Source: JBFWWP01 sp050246115 | GTDB taxonomy: Bacteria > Planctomycetota > UBA8108 > UBA1146 > JAJFFE01 | DNA length: 64,000 nt | Direction: 5' to 3' | Assembly (NCBI GenBank): GCA_050246115.1 | Contig: JBFWWP010000020.1 | Location: 1-64,000 of the forward strand | Shown here: piece after piece, positions 9,370 to 15,536 of the stretch | How positions within the stretch are numbered: position 1 is the stretch's first letter | Layout: every line of letters begins with the position of its first letter | Position numbers and translations under genes: made by a program | The notes under the pieces: model-generated | Told to the model about the DNA's origin: nothing | The model's database searches: none | What the model saw: the letters and a program-made list of their open reading frames with translations, nothing else

Positions 9370-10545
9370 CTACCTTCCGTCCCGATACGCCTCGAAACGA
9401 CGCAGGTCCTTGTCCGAGACGGATCGAGGCACTTCTTGGACCAGCGAGAGTAGTGTCAACTCGTCGATCACTTGGTCCGTCCCGGTCTCGATCGCCTGCC
9501 GAAACACTCGGTCCGCTGCCTTGCGGCAGAGATTTCGGATGTCTGCCCCGGTGTAGCCGCGAAGCAACTCGGCCAAGCGCGCGAGGTCCACGTCCGGTGC
9601 CAGGGGGCGATCCTCGAGGTTCATCTCCAGCAATTTCAGTACCGCCGGCGGGTCCGGTGGGCCGATGTAGATCCGCTCGTCGAATCGACCCGGTCTGAGT
9701 ATGGCAGGATCGAGGCTCCACGGCTCATTCGTGGCTCCGAGAAAGAGCAGGCCTTCACGCCGCCCGGCGAACCCCTCGAGTTCCGCGAGGATCTGCGGGA
9801 CCAACCGCGCCATGACGCTCGATTGGTTCTCCGAACGCCGGGGCGCGAGGGCCTCGATCTCGTCGATGAAAATGACTGCTTTCTCTCGTGCGCGTGCGGA
9901 GGCAAACATGGCGGCGACGTTCTTCTCCGCCTCCCCTACCCACTTCGACAAGATCTCCGATGGCTTGACGGAGTAGAACGGGCAGTCGGTTTCTCCCGCC
10001 ACGGCTCGCGCCAAGAATGTCTTGCCGGTGCCGGGTGGACCATAAAACAAGATTCCGCCCCCCCCCAACACCCCATACTTCTTGGCTTGCTCGGGATGTT
10101 GGTAGGGGTAGATGATCTTGAGTCGAATCTCTTCCTTGACCTCGTCGAGCCCCGCAATGTGCTCGAAGCGAACGGACGACTCCTCGGGAACGATGAAGCG
10201 ATCACCGTCGTCGGTGCCCTCTTCGTCCTCGCGCACGCCGGATGTCGACGCCCCGCCGGTGGGCGCCGCTGCGTGGCCGCGGCGGGCGCCCCCCGAGTTC
10301 CCCGGCGCCCGTCCTGACGCCGCGACGGGACTCGCCGGAATGCTCTGAGCCATGTCGAGCAGTTCTTGGGCGCGGCGCGTGCGCTCTTCCTTCAGCCGTC
10401 CCTGGCTCGACTCCGACAGCTTGAACAGGTGCTCAGCCGCCTTCAGTAGGCAGAAGCGAGCGCGATCGAGCTTGCCGGCGCGATGCGCGTCGATGCCTTC
10501 CTGGCGATAGCGCTCGTAGTGAGTGAGATGGAACTCGAGGCTCAA
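9370..10545 (-). CDS. Vps4-type AAA ATPase with N-terminal MIT-like domain
   Basis: 391 aa. Residues 5-68 are three predicted helices with the MIT pattern ('GIDAHRAGKLDRARFCLLKA', then 'RRAQELLDMAQSI'), like the domain by which Vps4 and spastin grip ESCRT-III tails. A disordered linker (70-122) leads to one AAA cassette: Walker A 'GPPGTGKT' 169-176, pore loop 'KWVGEAEK' 201-208 (Vps4: KWLGESEK), Walker B 'VIFIDEIE' 224-231, 'RRSEN' 236-240, sensor 1 'GATNEPW' 270-276, arginine fingers 'RPGRFDER' 284-291, 'GYTGADI' 330-336 and a terminal helix 'SDKDLRRFEAY'. The eukaryotic beta-domain insertion is missing. The TTG start is supported by AGAGGA 4 nt upstream and overlaps the preceding stop as TTGA. 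Nine consecutive G codon bases precede Walker A. FtsH or p97 kinship is less likely because there is one cassette and no peptidase. Confidence 0.85.
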   Translation of the reverse strand: MSLEFHLTHYERYRQEGIDAHRAGKLDRARFCLLKAAEHLFKLSESSQGRLKEERTRRAQELLDMAQSIPASPVAASGRAPGNSGGARRGHAAAPTGGASTSGVREDEEGTDDGDRFIVPEESSVRFEHIAGLDEVKEEIRLKIIYPYQHPEQAKKYGVLGGGGILFYGPPGTGKTFLARAVAGETDCPFYSVKPSEILSKWVGEAEKNVAAMFASARAREKAVIFIDEIEALAPRRSENQSSVMARLVPQILAELEGFAGRREGLLFLGATNEPWSLDPAILRPGRFDERIYIGPPDPPAVLKLLEMNLEDRPLAPDVDLARLAELLRGYTGADIRNLCRKAADRVFRQAIETGTDQVIDELTLLSLVQEVPRSVSDKDLRRFEAYRDGR

Positions 10546-11141
10546 CGTTCCTCTTTGCCGAGTTCCCGGCGCACATCGGCGAGCCCCCGCTCGATGCTCT
10601 GATCCAGTTCGCTCCCGGACTCGGCCGCAACCGCCTCGTCCTCGACCAAGCGGTCGATCTCCTCGTCCGAGACGATCTCTTCGCCAGTGCCTTCGTAGCC
10701 CATGGCCGAACTCGACATGTCGAGGAACAGGTCCATTTGTTCTTCGAGCGACTGCGCCTTGGACATGGCCTTCTCGAACTCCTTCGTCGTCGAGGTCAGA
10801 TCAGTGGCCCCGAACATCTCGCCGATCGACATCGACACCGCCCGCATTGCCTGCGCGAACTGCGCGTGCGCTTCGGTCTGGTTCTTGATCTGGAGCGCGG
10901 TTTCGATGTTGAGGAGCTGGCGTTCCATCATGCGGCGCTGCGCGGCGGTGCGCTTGATCGTCTGCTTCAGAAACTTCAGCTGGTCTTGCGAGCCCATCTG
11001 CAAGGCCCGTCGGGCCTTCTTGACGTAGTCGGTCTCGTTCCGTTCGAGGTCGCGGAGATTCCGCTTGATGAGGTTGATCCCCTTGCGTATCTCCATTTCG
11101 CGCTCGATCCGGCGCTCATCCTTGGACTTGAACAATCCCAC
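10542..11141 (-). CDS. ESCRT-III-like subunit 3 (CHMP/CdvB type) with MIM1-like tail
   Basis: 199 aa, strongly helical. It opens 'MGLFKSKDERR', a short hydrophobic-basic N-terminus as in CHMP and PspA proteins. Residues 12-85 form a basic helical hairpin. Residues 86-150 carry the Met-rich pattern of CHMP1/2/3 and archaeal CdvB helices 3-5 ('FAQAMRAVSMSIGEMF', 'KEFEKAMSKAQ', 'DMSSSAMGYEG'). An acidic linker follows, then a last helix 'DQSIERGLADVR' (180-191), which fits the MIM1 consensus (D/E)xxLxxRLxxL(K/R) at five of six key positions. The GTG start at 11141 has GGAG 9-12 nt upstream and restores the family-like N-terminus; the longer frame upstream does not. Its stop overlaps the Vps4-like start. 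The family assignment is by pattern recognition and needs profile confirmation. Confidence 0.75.
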   Translation of the reverse strand: MGLFKSKDERRIEREMEIRKGINLIKRNLRDLERNETDYVKKARRALQMGSQDQLKFLKQTIKRTAAQRRMMERQLLNIETALQIKNQTEAHAQFAQAMRAVSMSIGEMFGATDLTSTTKEFEKAMSKAQSLEEQMDLFLDMSSSAMGYEGTGEEIVSDEEIDRLVEDEAVAAESGSELDQSIERGLADVRRELGKEER

Positions 11142-11245
11142 GGAGAGTACTCCGATCCACCCCGCTGCCCCGGGTAACGAGAGCCTTGCTGACGCCCCGG
11201 AGGATTCCACTGATCGACCGTGGTCGACACTTCGAGAACCGCACC

Positions 11246-11857
11246 TCACTCGGCTTCGGCGTCGAGATCGAACTCCTGGAGCAACTCCACCTCGAGTTCC
11301 CTGGCCTTGTCGAGTTCCCCGGCCTGTTCGTCTCGTGCGATCCGATCGAGCTGCGCGAGAAACAACGCCTTCTCGGGATCATCGCCTTCCTCCTCGGCCT
11401 CGCCCGCGAAGTCATCGAGAATCGAGTTGACCTCCTGCAGGTAGGCCACCTCATCTGCCCGATCGATCGACAAACGTTCAGCCAGCCCCGAACGCTGAAT
11501 GCGATCCAGGAGGCTCCGGGCGCTCGACTTGTCTTGCCGTCTCTCCAACCGCTCGAGAGCCACCATGGTTCGTCGCAGCGCGAGTCCCTCGAGGTTGTAC
11601 ACGCGAGCTTCACGCCGGAGATCGCCGCCCAGCTTGCGATGCTCCTTGAGTTCGTCCCACAGGTAGTCGATCTCACCCTTGTTGCCCGCGCGCTGCCCGT
11701 CCTTCATTCGGTCGACGATCTTCTTCCTCTGACGCTCCCAGCGCCGAACCTCGCGGCGAACGCGGCGTCGGTCTTTCTCGACTTGCTGGTAGGCAGCCCG
11801 CAGTTCCTCGAGGTCTACCTTCTGAGATCCGCCGAAGAGTCGCTCGAAGATACCCAT
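11246..11857 (-). CDS. ESCRT-III-like subunit 2, charged helical-hairpin protein
   Basis: 203 aa. The N-terminus 'MGIFERLFGGSQ' is an amphipathic anchor like those of CHMP4 ('LFG') and PspA ('MGIF'). Residues 14-110 form a long Arg/Lys/Glu hairpin ('QQVEKDRRRVRREVRRWERQ', 'LRREARVYNLEGLALRRT'), matching helices 1-2 of the ESCRT-III fold. Residues 125-203 are acidic helices ending 'LLQEFDLDAEAE'. Its ATG overlaps the stop of subunit 1 (TAATG at 11855-11859). A 104-nt gap with the inverted repeat TCGACC-GT-GGTCGA separates it from subunit 3. Similarity to PspA/IM30 is a real alternative, but the shared operon with a MIT-Vps4 gene favours an ESCRT-III role. Confidence 0.6.
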   Translation of the reverse strand: MGIFERLFGGSQKVDLEELRAAYQQVEKDRRRVRREVRRWERQRKKIVDRMKDGQRAGNKGEIDYLWDELKEHRKLGGDLRREARVYNLEGLALRRTMVALERLERRQDKSSARSLLDRIQRSGLAERLSIDRADEVAYLQEVNSILDDFAGEAEEEGDDPEKALFLAQLDRIARDEQAGELDKARELEVELLQEFDLDAEAE

Positions 11858-12576
11858 TACCCGTTCTCACCTTGCGCGGGCGCCTGTTGGGCGGTGGGAC
11901 GATCTCGCGTCGCCTCCCTTTCGACCCCGTCTGTCGCTTTGGCCCCCGGAGGCGGCTCGGCCTTGGCAGACTCTACCGCCCCATCGCGGCGGGCCGGTTG
12001 CGCGGCCTTCCGTACCGGCTCTGCGGAGGTCGGTGGCACTCCCATGACTTCCGCCTCGAGCGCGGCCAAATCTTTGGAGTCGTCGAGGATTCGGTCCAAG
12101 TCGCCCACGGACAGATTCTCGGAATCCATCACGCCTTGGTAGCGCGTGAGCTCATCTTCGTAGTCGGCGAGAATCTCGTCGATCTTGTCCTCGTCGACAC
12201 CTCGCAACTCCATGGCATCGAGTGCCTGCACCCGACCCACGAGGTCGATTTGCAGGTTGATGTTGCGATTGTAGATTCGCTGACGCTCCTCCAAGTTGTC
12301 CATCTGCTTGCGCAGGCGCTGGATCCGCCGCAAAACGTTGTTCTTGCTCCGCTCGGGGAGTTCCCCCGAGCGCACGCGCCCCATCTCCCGAGACTCCACC
12401 TCCTCGAGCGCAGCGATCTCCTCGTTGATCTTCTCGACTTCGACTTCGTTCTGCGTGATGAGGCTGTCGAGGCCTTCCAGCAGGTCCCGAACGTCGGTCG
12501 AGTTGTTGATCAAATCCTTCGCGTCGCGGGGGATCTCTTTGCGTTGGAACAGTTGCTTCAGACGGTCCAGGAGCAT
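11857..12576 (-). CDS. ESCRT-III-like subunit 1 with disordered Pro/Ala tail
   Basis: 239 aa. The start 'MLLDRLKQLFQRK' is again a short amphipathic helix. Residues 28-120 form a helical hairpin containing 'RSKNNVLRRIQRLRKQMDNL', comparable to the ESCRT-III helix 1-2 core. Residues 120-180 ('KIDEILADYEDELTRY', 'LAALEAEVMG') fit the short acidic helices 3-5 used for autoinhibition and polymer contacts. The last 60 residues are Pro/Ala/Glu-rich and look disordered, like tails that carry binding motifs; 'VPPTSAEPV' is a possible proline-type motif but not a proven MIM2. It lies 11 nt after the winged-helix gene and overlaps subunit 2. Confidence 0.55.
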   Translation of the reverse strand: MLLDRLKQLFQRKEIPRDAKDLINNSTDVRDLLEGLDSLITQNEVEVEKINEEIAALEEVESREMGRVRSGELPERSKNNVLRRIQRLRKQMDNLEERQRIYNRNINLQIDLVGRVQALDAMELRGVDEDKIDEILADYEDELTRYQGVMDSENLSVGDLDRILDDSKDLAALEAEVMGVPPTSAEPVRKAAQPARRDGAVESAKAEPPPGAKATDGVEREATRDRPTAQQAPAQGENG

Positions 12577-12587
12577 CGGTGGGGCCT

Positions 12588-13457
12588 TCAGTAGCGGTCA
12601 CGCTTGAGAATCTCACGACCCCCAACTTGCGCGACCTTGAGAGTCGAATCTTCCCGTTGGATCTGCTGCAGCGCCAGGTCGAGCACCGAACGCGTTACCC
12701 CGAGTAGCGACGAAACCCGCCCCACGTCGAGGTGACCGCCCGGAACCTTCAGCTCGGGTTGCTGGGTGACCCAGTAGAACGTGCGCGCCACCTTCTCGTC
12801 CAGGTCCTCCGGGTCGAACAAGGAGAGTATGCTGGCCAATTCCTTCGGGAGCGAGTGTTCCACCCGCCAGCCCGCTCCACCGCGCTGCTCGACCAGGACC
12901 ACGGCGTAGTTCTCGCCGCGCGGCACCTGATCCCAAAGCGCCTCGTCCCAACCCACGGTCGAAAGGACTCCGAGCACGTGATAGGCACCGGGCGCCCGCA
13001 CCTGCTCATTGACGAACTCCTGCACAGGCTCACGCCCCTGCGGCGCGAGCACCCCACCGAGGCGCGCCAGTTCACCCAACGGGCTGCGGGCCGTTGCCGC
13101 GACAACGACCTTGGGCTTCGCTCGTCGGAGCCACCCCCCCGTGGGTAGTTCGTAGCGTAGCGACCGATTGTGGGGTAGCGCGTCGAGCAGTGCAGGATCG
13201 AACAAGCCGTTGTGGCGCAGGACCTCGACGAGTCGCGGGTACGGATCGTCGGCGATCCCGGGAACCCCTTTGGTCGGATAGGTCTTGCGGTCGACGGGCG
13301 AGTAAACCTGCGTGAGCCGCTCGAAGTTGCGCTGGAAGCGCTCGAGAAACACCCGCTCCCGCGTCCTGGCCGCGGCAGGGGTGGTTGCGTCGGCCGGCGC
13401 CTGCAGTGGGGTCACTCGCAAACCGGACGAACCCCGGGACGACGTCTCTTGGGACAT
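12588..13457 (-). CDS. First gene of the ESCRT-like operon, protein with C-terminal winged-helix-like domain
   Basis: 289 aa. The ATG at 13457 has AAGGAG 8-9 nt upstream, the strongest ribosome site of the operon. Residues 1-30 look disordered. A middle part contains 'YPTKGVPGIADDPYPRLVEV' and a basic stretch 'GGWLRRAKPKVVVAATARSP'. From about residue 235 the sequence reads helix, short turn, helix, beta wing ('VGRVSSLLGVTRSVLDLALQ', 'KVAQVGGREILKRDRY'), the layout of a winged helix. It could be a DNA-binding regulator. In this setting a protein-binding winged helix as in ESCRT-II (Vps25/Vps36/Vps22) or CdvB is also possible. I do not recognise the middle domain. Confidence 0.6.
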   Translation of the reverse strand: MSQETSSRGSSGLRVTPLQAPADATTPAAARTRERVFLERFQRNFERLTQVYSPVDRKTYPTKGVPGIADDPYPRLVEVLRHNGLFDPALLDALPHNRSLRYELPTGGWLRRAKPKVVVAATARSPLGELARLGGVLAPQGREPVQEFVNEQVRAPGAYHVLGVLSTVGWDEALWDQVPRGENYAVVLVEQRGGAGWRVEHSLPKELASILSLFDPEDLDEKVARTFYWVTQQPELKVPGGHLDVGRVSSLLGVTRSVLDLALQQIQREDSTLKVAQVGGREILKRDRY

Positions 13458-13880
13458 GGGAAGATCTCCTTGCGCGCGCTCGCGGGGGCCAAGCCAACCC
13501 TTGGGCAGACCGAGACCGCGACAGTCAACTCGTGGGGTTCACCCACTCTGCCGCACTTCCGGAGCTTTAGCATGATCCATGCCGCTCGCGAGAAGCCGGG
13601 GCAATGCGACTGCAATCGTCGGTCAAGAATACACTTGGAGACGCCAGGAGCCAAGCTGGACAGCGGCCTTTGTCGCCCACAGAACGAAATGTTCACCAGG
13701 GAGCCTGGAACGGGGGCCAGGCCCACAGGGTCCCTCGGAGTTGCCCTCAGGTCACTTCGGGGCTCGCGACTTCCCCGCAGCGCCGCCGCCCGCTCGCCCC
13801 GGAGGGGCGGCGACTCGGAGGAACGGCGCCTCGGACACGGCTCTTCGAGTTCGGTTTTCAGGCTCTCATCGACCGGCCAC
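13458..13880. other. Upstream region of the ESCRT-like operon
   Basis: This holds the likely operon promoter (13626-13654) and no credible gene; open frames on either strand lack ribosome sites and family features. It continues into the 14-bp tandem repeat next to hpt. Confidence 0.5.
13626..13654 (-). promoter_or_regulatory. Candidate promoter of the ESCRT-like operon
   Basis: On the minus strand TTGGCT (13654-13649) and TATTCT (13631-13626) are separated by 17 nt and would give a leader of about 160 nt before the ATG at 13457. TATTCT is also the -10 of the pilM candidate promoter. Each box matches the consensus at four of six positions, so this is tentative. Confidence 0.35.
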
Positions 13881-13936
13881 TACTTGCGTTCAGTTACTTG
13901 CGTTCAGTTACTTGCGCTCAGTTACTTGCGCTCAGT
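13881..13936. repeat. Four perfect 14-bp tandem repeats overlapping the 3' end of hpt
   Basis: Units TACTTGCGTTCAGT at 13881-13894 and 13895-13908, and TACTTGCGCTCAGT at 13909-13922 and 13923-13936. The last unit is coding: it holds most of the final codons of hpt and its TAA stop (13922-13924). The array therefore looks like stepwise duplication of the gene's own 3' end. Because 14 is not a multiple of three, copy-number change would leave the first stop intact. Confidence 0.95.
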
Positions 13937-14479
13937 GATCCGCGCGATGTAGGGCAAGTTCCGGTAGTACCCCTGGTAGTCGAGGCCGTAACCCACCACG
14001 AAGTCACCGGGAATGGTGAAACCAACGTACTCGACGTTCGAGATCTTCACGTTGTTCGCGGGCTTGTGAAGGAGCGAACACACTCGGAGACTCGCGGGGC
14101 TGCGGGTCAGCAGGTTCTTCTTCAAGTAATCCAGGGTGAGCCCGGTGTCGACGATGTCCTCGACCAGGACGACGTGACGGTTGGCGATGGACCCCGCCAA
14201 GTCGAGCTCCATTTTGACCTCGCCAGACGTCACGAACTGGTTTCCGTAGCTCGAGACACGCAGGAAGTCGATGGACAGCGGGAAGTCCAGGCAACGAACG
14301 AGGTCGGTCATGAACATGAACGCGCCCTTGAGGACGCAAATGAACACCGGGTCTTTGCCGTCGTACTCCTTGGAGATCTCTTGACCCAAGGCTTCGACGC
14401 GGTGCCGAAGTTCTTGCTCGGAGATCAACACGTCGACGGTATGACCCGGCAGGATGGAAAGAGCTCTCGCCCGCGGCAT
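13922..14479 (-). CDS. hpt: Hypoxanthine phosphoribosyltransferase
   Basis: 185 aa, normal length for the family. It transfers ribose-5-phosphate from PRPP to hypoxanthine or guanine in cytosolic purine salvage. The PRPP loop 'VVLVEDIVDTGLTL' (about 106-119) and the flexible-loop region 'LRVSSYGNQ' are present, as is the C-terminal 'DFVVGYGLDYQGYYRNLPYI' typical of Hpt. It lies 17 nt downstream of a uracil phosphoribosyltransferase-like gene, making a base-salvage pair. Its last codons are part of the 14-bp tandem repeat. Confidence 0.95.
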   Translation of the reverse strand: MPRARALSILPGHTVDVLISEQELRHRVEALGQEISKEYDGKDPVFICVLKGAFMFMTDLVRCLDFPLSIDFLRVSSYGNQFVTSGEVKMELDLAGSIANRHVVLVEDIVDTGLTLDYLKKNLLTRSPASLRVCSLLHKPANNVKISNVEYVGFTIPGDFVVGYGLDYQGYYRNLPYIARITERK

Positions 14480-14496
14480 GAGATGAACCCGATCTG

Positions 14497-15312
14497 CTAG
14501 ACGTAGGAATTGTTGAGAATCTCCCCGAAGCCACCACCGCCCGGGACAATGTACTGGTGCTCGTTGAGCCCGACCTCTTGTTCCCAGTGGGTCCCCGGTA
14601 CGGACTCGAGCACTGCTGGCGGACTGAGGCCACGATCCAAGCGAATCGCGTAGATGACAACCTCTGGGTGGGCGCTGCGCATCGCTCGCAAGTACTCCGG
14701 TGTCACGATGAGGTGCACCGCGATGATCCGCCGTGGCACGCCCTCCACGGAGTCCTTGTAATGCCGAATCGCGCGGATGAGCGACGAACCGGTAGCCCCC
14801 ATTGGATCCGGGAACAACAGGTAGCAGCCCTCGACGCTCCCCCCCACCTTGGTCCCGTGGATGCCGGCGCCGGTGACCCTTCCCTTGGCGTCCGTCACGC
14901 GATCCATGATCACGTGGTCCTGACGCACTCCAGCAGGATCGAGCAGGTGATTGAGCAAATCAAAACAGATGTGAGAAGGAAAAGTGCCGGCGCGCGCGAT
15001 GTTCACGGTGACCACTCGGGTCTGCGGGTCCGTGATCTGGCCACAATAGCGGCCCTCCGGGCTGGACTGGATCATGCGGGTGTCTTGCATGACGCGCACC
15101 CGCGGCAGTTCGGAACTGAACACGCGCTCGAGCAGGCCGCGATAGCAAACTTCGACCAGATCGTTCACCTTCGGCTGCACGGTCGCTGGAGCACAGAGAC
15201 GCGCTAGGTAGGTCAGCAGGACCGGCTCCGCCAGAATGAAGACCCCATCGCCGTATCGGTGCTCCAAGCCCCATGGCCGATACGGGATCTCATCGTAGAC
15301 ACGCTCGCCCAT
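14497..15312 (-). CDS. upp: Uracil phosphoribosyltransferase family protein
   Basis: 271 aa, longer than the usual 208-aa Upp. The PRPP-binding segment 'LLFPDPMGATGSSLIRAI' and the C-terminal 'YIVPGGGGFGE' (uracil-binding loop, usually YIVPGxGDxGDR) place it in the family. The GD-GDR part of that loop is altered to GG-GFGE, so uracil specificity is not certain. It would make UMP from uracil and PRPP in the cytosol. It is the first gene of the pair with hpt; a candidate promoter lies at 15388-15415. Confidence 0.8.
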   Translation of the reverse strand: MGERVYDEIPYRPWGLEHRYGDGVFILAEPVLLTYLARLCAPATVQPKVNDLVEVCYRGLLERVFSSELPRVRVMQDTRMIQSSPEGRYCGQITDPQTRVVTVNIARAGTFPSHICFDLLNHLLDPAGVRQDHVIMDRVTDAKGRVTGAGIHGTKVGGSVEGCYLLFPDPMGATGSSLIRAIRHYKDSVEGVPRRIIAVHLIVTPEYLRAMRSAHPEVVIYAIRLDRGLSPPAVLESVPGTHWEQEVGLNEHQYIVPGGGGFGEILNNSYV

Positions 15313-15387
15313 CCTGCGCTCTCCCCCAGTGTCCCGGCCCGACAGGGTGGACCGCCGTCCGCAGCAAGGAGTCAGTCCCCGAGGGCG

Positions 15388-15415
15388 ATTCTAACCCGGC
15401 GCCGACAGGCTTGAA
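15388..15415 (-). promoter_or_regulatory. Candidate promoter of upp-hpt
   Basis: On the minus strand TTCAAG (15415-15410), a 16-nt spacer and TAGAAT (15393-15388). The -10 matches five of six positions but the -35 is weak. The ATG lies about 75 nt downstream. Confidence 0.35.
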
Positions 15416-15436
15416 CAGGGCATGCCCCAACAAGGA

Positions 15437-15476
15437 CGCGGGCCGATCCCGGCTTCAGCGCCGAGATCGGCCCGCG
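15437..15476 (-). terminator. Stem-loop downstream of the secreted TPR gene
   Basis: CGCGGGCCGATC (15437-15448) pairs with GATCGGCCCGCG (15465-15476), a perfect 12-bp stem with a 16-nt loop. It begins 60 nt beyond the stop of the gene ending at 15537. The minus-strand tail TCCTTGTT is only mildly T-rich, so it may be a terminator or an mRNA 3' stabiliser. Confidence 0.55.
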
Positions 15477-15536
15477 CCCGGGCCCCCATGCATGACGATC
15501 CGCGGCGAGCCCAAGGGCGTCGCAACGAACCGAAAC

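Noticed and set aside
9365..9721. N-terminal extension of the SPFH/propeller gene
   Set aside because: It lies inside the Vps4-like gene in another frame and lacks conserved sequence; GTG at 9364 is the operon-consistent start.
10542..12576. PspA/Vipp1 as the simple explanation for the helical proteins
   Set aside because: The N-termini resemble PspA, but the Met-rich helices, MIM1-like tail and MIT-Vps4 neighbour fit CHMP/CdvB better; kept as an alternative, not excluded.
13458..13620. Sigma-54 promoter for the ESCRT-like operon
   Set aside because: A GG-N10-GC pair near the start (TGGCTTGGCCCCCGC) matches only the GG and GC cores, not TGGCAC/TTGC.
13881..13936. CRISPR array
   Set aside because: The 14-bp units are contiguous with no spacers; the same holds for 17110-17169.
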